The translations under genes were made by a program, and so were the position numbers. A DNA stretch of 64,000 bases, from NCBI GenBank assembly GCA_026874595.1, contig CM049312.1:69534929-69598928 (forward strand), read 5' to 3'. Shown piece by piece: positions 58,028 to 64,000 of the stretch (position 1 is its first letter; every line of letters begins with the position of its first letter). The stretch is from Sipunculus nudus (Eukaryota > Annelida > Sipuncula > Golfingiida > Sipunculidae). The notes under the pieces were generated by a model, which saw only the letters and a list, made by a program, of their open reading frames with translations, did not search any database and was not told the DNA's origin.

Positions 58028-60699
58028 GGGGTCAGGTTGAGGCGCTTGGATATAATAGAATACCTAAAAGACACAAATAAAGATAATTAAATATATTTTA
58101 AAATGGATGATTACAGGTGCACGCATGATGATGCTAATATTGGAATTTTCATTTATGAAAAAGCAAATTCCCTAAACAGAAATTTGCAATATTTATGAAT
58201 TAAAGAGAAAGAAAAAAAATTATTATAATATTACCACACACAACTGGGATACCCAGCACTTTCCTCTTTAAGGCAACTTCACCAAATGAAAAATTTAAAT
58301 AATGTGTGATTTTGGGCGCAATATAACTCCATCAAATGCTTTCAAAATCAAGCTGCCTCTAATTAAGCATATTACTTATAAAGGCATGTTTGAGAACATA
58401 ATTGGACTATAAGTGACAGCATATTTTTGCACAATGTTAATGTAGGATGGTTTCATTATGTTATCACATTAAGTGTTTAGGTTGTGTTGAAAATATGAAA
58501 AGACCCATTAAGATGTTTGTTCAGTTGTCTCCGTAATTGATGGGCAGCAATGATTTACACTATTATCAAGGTATTATTTCAAAGTGAAATGACAGAATGT
58601 TAACTACTTCTGTGTCATGAAATGTTTTGCAGTTCTTTCAGGTAATATTAGTAAACAATGCTGTTGGTTTAATTTTCACGAGGTTACTTCTTCGCGAGTT
58701 TTATTTTTTTCAGTTTGCGAGGGTTTATTTTTCGCGATTTTTACTTTTTCACTGTTTAGCGAGGGTTCCCTTAATTATTTGCGATTTTTAATTTTTCACT
58801 GTTTAGCAAGGGTTGATTCTCCGCGACTTAACTTTTCCCTATTTAGCGAGGGTTTATTTTTCGCATTGAGTATCATCTACAGTGCATGTCCATTGTTATA
58901 CTTATTATTTAATATTTCTTCAAATATTTGCATAATGCAAATAAAATATATGGTTCTCAGGCACCACCCGCGTCAATTTGAAGCCCTAATCATCAAAAAG
59001 ATAATACAATTTGATATGATTTTCTTGGTTATGTTGTGCTTTTATCTGTTTAGCAAAAATATCCTGTTATTTTCATGTTTTTCCCTTATCATCATGACAT
59101 TTTTTATCGAACCATACAAAAATTTAAAAAAAAAAACAAAAAAAAAAAACGCCCGCCCGCTTTGATTCTGAAAAGAGTGCTTTTGAACCAAACAATATTT
59201 TTCCCTAAGGCTCTATAAGTAGAAAACCATATAACAGTTCTCATACACAGCCACTATTAACTTACTTGTTGCACTTGTTTGCAAGTGATACATGGCTGTG
59301 GGCCACAGCTTTCCCATTAAGTTTGTCGAGCACCCAGTGACAAACACACGGCCGACCCCGAACAGATTAGAAATCACAATCTCCCTGCCTTGAGTTATTT
59401 TTTACAGAGAGGTAGGGAGCTTGTTTATTATCTGATATCTCCGTCAAAGTCCTTCTTATTCCACTCAATCTTCCCGGTCGTACTTATAGGTTTTCTTTTC
59501 GCTATTTGGAACATATAACCCGTGTAGCCGTTGCAAATGCTAGGGGATTATTCATTCCTTATTTTCCTTCTGCCGATGCAATGACGAGCACCCATTTACT
59601 CTTTGATGGAGAGGGTGCACTGATGTGCTCAAGACTTTGGCCAGAAGTATTAGCGCATTCAAAAGTCCACAACCCTAATCATTACGCCTCCATGCTCTTC
59701 AATAGAAGAACAATATGAAGAACTATGTTGTATCAGTTTTCGCCTATATATATTCCACAGCAAACCTATGTATTTTCTATAATACACATGAACAAGGTTT
59801 TTTATGGCTTTGAGATGGTAAGGGTTCAGTGACACTCGATAGATTGGTTGTCCTCACGACGACCTTTGACAATATTTTTAATATTTAAATTAGGGCCGCC
59901 ATTGGCGAAATGTCTATTTTCCTCAAAGTCATGAACTAATCAAAATATCTGGTCCAACATTAAGTCTAAACCGAGGGTTTCATGGCCATAGATTAAAATG
60001 AAACAATGTAAAGAACGATTTATTTCGGATTTTAAACTTAATATGCAAATTAGGACCACCATTGAAGAAAATTCTACTATCTTCGATATCTCTTCGAGTC
60101 AAATTTTGGTGAGGCTCTAGCCTGTCCTATATATACCTCAACGCTTCCGCCGGCCCTGCAATTCCATACGAGGTAAACAAAAAAAAACAGTTATAACTAA
60201 GGTCCCAAGGATCTGGTACAACCCGAAAAATAACGATCAACCACACTGGCTCTGGTGAAGTACCATTTCACCAAATATGTACCCTCCACACGGGGTTAAA
60301 CATCAGTGTTTCAGTCCTCTATATCTCTGGTCGATATAAAACCGTCAACCACGTACAACACGACAAAGAGTAGTTTGTGCCCTGTCTGTATTTCCAACGG
60401 TATTTATTCTAGGTTATTCTTGGCCAAAACACACTGCTTTACCGGACATAAATTCTTGGACAGCTGATCAACGAACATAGAGAGATTCCTTCTGGCTAAC
60501 TGTATGATCAGCTGTGGTAAACCGTGGTAAACCATCTCCGTAGATGGGTGGGTTACAGTTTTTTATCAATTTATGAAATAATGCTACCAGAATATTCCAC
60601 GACCTCCCATTACTTTTACACTTTGGTCTGCATGTATAACCATATAACAAAAATGTCCTGTTATGCCCGAAAGTACTCAGTATAGGTACTTAGATTTAC
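58028..60699. other. Upstream of lectin; satellites and dispersed repeats
   Basis: Contains the tttttcgcga-type minisatellite (58690-58870), a repeat copy at 59291-59355 and AT-rich filler. A 182-codon frame at 58617-59165 runs through the minisatellite and is rejected as a gene. No TATA box for the lectin is clear just upstream of 58027. Confidence 0.5.
58690..58870. repeat. Minisatellite with gcgagggttt and tttttcgcga motifs
   Basis: Four to five units of 45-60 bp reading gcgagggtttatttttcgcg, then atttttNNtttttcactgtttN. Diverged relatives occur at 62380-62430 and 62655-62725. Tandem CG dinucleotides stand out in otherwise CG-poor DNA. Confidence 0.7.
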
Positions 60700-60829
60700 C
60701 AGAGAATTTAAAGTAGAACTTCCATCTAGTTCAGCAGTGTATACACCAGAACAGTCACTGGCGTTAAGGTGTGAGTCAGAGCATCTTGCTCCTTTGGCAA
60801 GCGGTTTCTCCCATTGTATTGGGCTAGAT
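60700..60829 (-). CDS. Orphan candidate exon, Cys-containing extracellular-like segment
   Basis: Minus strand, acceptor atttttcag, donor gtaaat, phase 2 in and 0 out, 43 codons. Encodes SSPIQWEKPLAKGARCSDSH, then LNASDCSGVYTAELDGSSTL. One N-glycosylation sequon (NAS) and two Cys suggest an extracellular protein. I found no partner exon with matching phase, and the lectin gene does not need it. Confidence 0.3.
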
Positions 60830-63800
60830 CTGAAAAATGTCATTGTACAACTTAAAGTAATAACATAGGTACAATTAATGAGTAAATGTATGCGATTTGA
60901 AGGATATAGCTTGCATTTATACTCAGAATGTGTGTTCTAATTGAGTGCAGCAAAGTTTAATTCATGTTAATTACCTCCTTTGTGAGTTTGTATATACAAA
61001 AACTCGGGAAAGGGATTTTTCAATATTTGTTTATAAAAAAAAAAACGTGCACCAACCTACTCTTCTGAAAGAACCATACCCCCTACCCCTGACCATGTCA
61101 CTCCTGCCGATCAGTCTACACGCAACCCACTTTATCCTATTCCTAATCTCACGTTTTTTATCTTGTTTTAGAAAATAAGACTCTACTTTTTGACTCACAT
61201 ATTCATTTTCAAGTAGTTATATACAGTTACAGATTTACTAAGGCGTACATAACTCTCCATGTTAGCCAGATTTGGCACCTCCACAAATAATCCAAAGGAA
61301 GTATAAATATATTCTCATGTGTGTTCAGTGGCGTCAATTTATCACACTCACACACACATATATATATACCTTTTATTGTCTGTGTGACACATTTCAAATA
61401 TGTTACAAGTAAGTTTAAAGTTTTAAAAAAAAATAAGGCATTATGTTTCTGAAATAGAACTCAAAGTCTATGATTTTAATTATAAGTATATTTCATTTTC
61501 ATTATATAAATATCACTCTGAATAGTATTCGAGATGATTGCATTGACGATCCCCCCTTACTAAAAAGATATATACCTCCCTCCACCCCACTATTGACGCC
61601 CCTGGGTTCGTTGAACTTAGAACAGGAATGATATGCAGAATGTGTAGGTGACTGGTTATCGGTACTCTGTGACTTCGAGAGCGAGTTAGGGTTTTATTTT
61701 GGAATGTTCATTAGCTAGATGGATTATTTTTATTGCTTTTCATGGCAGCCGTTGTCCATCTGCCCGGGTTTATTTTTGGACTGATCTTCTCAAAAATAAG
61801 CCATCGTCAGGTTGATGGGCTCCATCTGTCAACTAAATAGGCGTGGGAACATCATTTTCATGTTTGGGGGGCCGGGGGAGGGGGGGGGGGGGCTACATGA
61901 TATGGACCGAAGGTCGGATATATATATGATGATTTAGGGGCACATACCAGCAACGGAAATCCTGCCAGTTGGAATAAAAAGAAATTGTAAATTGGCCCAT
62001 TTCGTTACACCTAACTAACTTAATTTTTGCAGGGGCAATCCTCCCCCCCCCCCCCCCCCCAACGGGTTCAAGCGCATTGGAACTCTTTAACCTAACTTTA
62101 GAGACTTGGTTGAGGGTGTTGCCACTCATGCACTGACGGCCCTGAACCTCATATCTGTGAAACCAAACTCTGACGAGATCCCCTGCAGTTTATACTGGGG
62201 CAGCTTGACACCCAGTGGTTGTGTTGTTTTGACGAGGAGTTACTGCCGAGCTCTTGGTGCAGAGGTTTTGTAGTGTACTGAGATAATTACGGAATTGGCT
62301 TTTTTTTGCTGAGAAGCTGGAGATCGGAGACAGCTGTAAACGGTAAGGGATTACAATACTATACCGTGATTGGCTTCATATTCGCGGGGTTAATATTTCG
62401 CGATTTACAATTTTCAGTGTTTCAAGAAAGTTCTATTTTAAAGACCTATATATCCACAGAGTATAACCAATGTTATTAGAAGTAATAATATCAAGTATTA
62501 TGTGCCCAAATTCATTTTTACAAAAATGGCAGACAAATATAGGAAGATCTTATATCATTTAAAATACAAATCTTTGAACATACCCGATATATTTTTATTC
62601 ATAATGTCAAACTTTTACTTTTTCAACTTTTACATCCACCATATGGGTCTTCTATTTCTCGAAGGTTTTATTTTCGCAATTATTTCAATTTCGCAAATAT
62701 CGTGAATTTTTAACCCTCGCACACAAAAAGACACCACAGTATACACTATACGCTACTACACTGGACGTCACGCAGTTCATATATAAGTATATATTTAACC
62801 ACTGATATTTATTTGCTAGACTTTCAAGAAAAAGTTCTCAGAAAAAATAGTATAATATTGAGGTGGTCATGTAGCGATAAATTATATAAATAATTAATCA
62901 TTACCATGCAAAATCTGAGTGATCTGGAAGAGATTTTTGTTTTACACTTGGACCTAAATCGAATCAATGAACATTTACATTCTCTGTGGTAAGTATAATT
63001 AGTAACAGCATGGCAAGTCTATAGATTAGGACATTGATCAATTAACAACTATTATGTCAAACAATAAAACATAATTTCCATCCTCTGTTGAATAAAAGTG
63101 TTGATACTGAATATATAATAGGAACCTGAAGAGTTTTAGTTGGGATGTTTTCAACGAATGTTAATATGCGTGCAGAGTTAATCAATTTGTTTATATTTAT
63201 TATGTGCACATGAAAAGTGGAGATTCTATCAGAATTGATGGTTATTTTAAAAAACACGTGACTTTGTTTATATCACTACAAGAATGCTACGAAGATGTGT
63301 TTCGGGGTCTCTGTTGTACTGGTGGTATATATAGATATCCGATGGTCCCCTTACGAACCTTAATTTTTAAATAATAACATTTTGTTGCAAACGCGACATA
63401 TAAAGCAAGGTCGTAAATTAAGGAAAGAAATACGTTTCTAGACAGAATTTGGATAGTGCCATTCCGGCCCTTTATCACTAGACAGGCTAGCCGTGACAAC
63501 CTGACTAAGTAGGCAATGATAAAAAGGCTGGTAAACCTGCTTGTGTCGTGATACAAGCAATATCGAGGAATGCATCCCAGTGGTCTTCAATCATGTTGCG
63601 CTCATATTGTGGTAACCCATAATCTTAGCATTAGACTACGAATGATGAATTAACACAAGAGAATACATGTGAAATCACAACCCAAACTGAAACCCCGTCT
63701 CTATGGTATCGAGCAAATCCCTGTTATGTGTACCGTTGGCTGCCTTCAGTAAACCGTGGGAGCCATGCTTGAAATTCCATTGTTATGGAATAGATAGCCA

Positions 63801-63888
63801 TATGAGCTCAGATCAGTAAAGTCCTTAGTCACTTTTGTGGATAGCGACAGATCCTTCTTTTAAAGCTCTTAAATTCATATTTTATAGT
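60830..63888. other. Intergenic, no supported gene
   Basis: Contains poly-G (61881-61892, extended by a G-rich flank) and poly-C (62043-62060) tracts and the second set of tcgcga motifs (62380-62725). Short frames at 60945-61178, 62502-62705 and 63057-63257 have no support. Confidence 0.5.
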
Positions 63889-64000
63889 GTCACGAAGACA
63901 AATTAATCAGGGGAAAACATTGGGCCGATCCCGGATTCGAACCCATGTAGGTGGCGCACAAGTCCGGCGTACCAACCGCTTCGATAGCAAAGCAAGATTC
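63889..64000 (-). mobile_element. tRNA-derived SINE, best copy, cut by the window edge
   Basis: On the minus strand 63976-63986 reads TATCGAAGCGG (A box) and 63933-63944 reads GGGTTCGAATCC (a perfect B box), 31 nt apart, as in a tRNA gene. The tail caatgttttcccctgattaa is shared with the 10.3-kb copy. It has no tRNA cloverleaf that I can complete, so it is a SINE head and not a working tRNA gene. The 5' start lies beyond the window. Confidence 0.65.

Noticed and set aside
58617-59165. 182-codon plus-strand frame with hydrophobic repeats
   Set aside because: It runs through a tandem minisatellite (FSLFSEGLFFA-type repeats come from the DNA unit) and ends in an A-rich tract.
63933-63986. Possible tRNA gene from A and B boxes
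   Set aside because: No complete cloverleaf could be drawn, and related copies at 10.3-10.6 kb show it is a SINE head.

Overview
The window is animal (metazoan) nuclear DNA: AT-rich, with intron-split genes, long TA microsatellites and many transposons. The gene content (a CYP2-clan P450 and a small secreted C-type lectin) and the repeat types suggest a mollusc, probably a bivalve. That assignment is inference; nothing in the sequence fixes the species.

Three host genes can be read out. (1) About 2082-14835, plus strand: a gene of roughly 20 small exons encoding a CARD (death-fold) protein. It has short phase-1 cassette exons at the N-terminus, one CARD of about 94 residues split over two exons, and a charged, helical, probably coiled-coil C-terminal part. 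The first exon may carry an MGCC acylation signal. A duplicated cassette exon has lost one base. (2) 28353-40314, plus strand: a six-exon cytochrome P450 of about 525 residues with every hallmark motif. Exon 2 lacks a visible AG acceptor where homology places its start. (3) 58027-49172, minus strand: a four-exon secreted C-type lectin of 175 residues. Its exon phases match throughout, but both long-loop cysteines are missing.

Mobile DNA fills much of the rest. 21.7-26.6 kb is a degenerate APE-type LINE with ORF1 and ORF2. 26.9-27.8 kb looks like a solo LTR set in a TA microsatellite. The P450 introns hold a hAT-like element (29.0-31.8 kb) with a Harbinger-like element nested in it, a 1.3-kb TTAA-flanked inverted-repeat element (34.7-36.0 kb) and a Tigger/pogo-like MITE (39.2-39.4 kb). 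The last intron of the lectin holds a 5.7-kb Gypsy-type LTR retrotransposon (51.06-56.81 kb). It lies antisense to the gene, only 7 bp inside the splice donor, and has no recognisable integrase. tRNA-derived SINE copies lie near 10.3-10.65 kb and at the right edge of the window.

The stretches 14.8-21.6 kb, 40.3-49.1 kb and 58-64 kb hold satellites, dispersed repeats, poly-G/C tracts and TA microsatellites, with no gene I can support beyond one orphan candidate exon at 60.7-60.8 kb. The three genes show no functional link: one looks like immune-type signalling, one like oxidative metabolism and one like secreted recognition.
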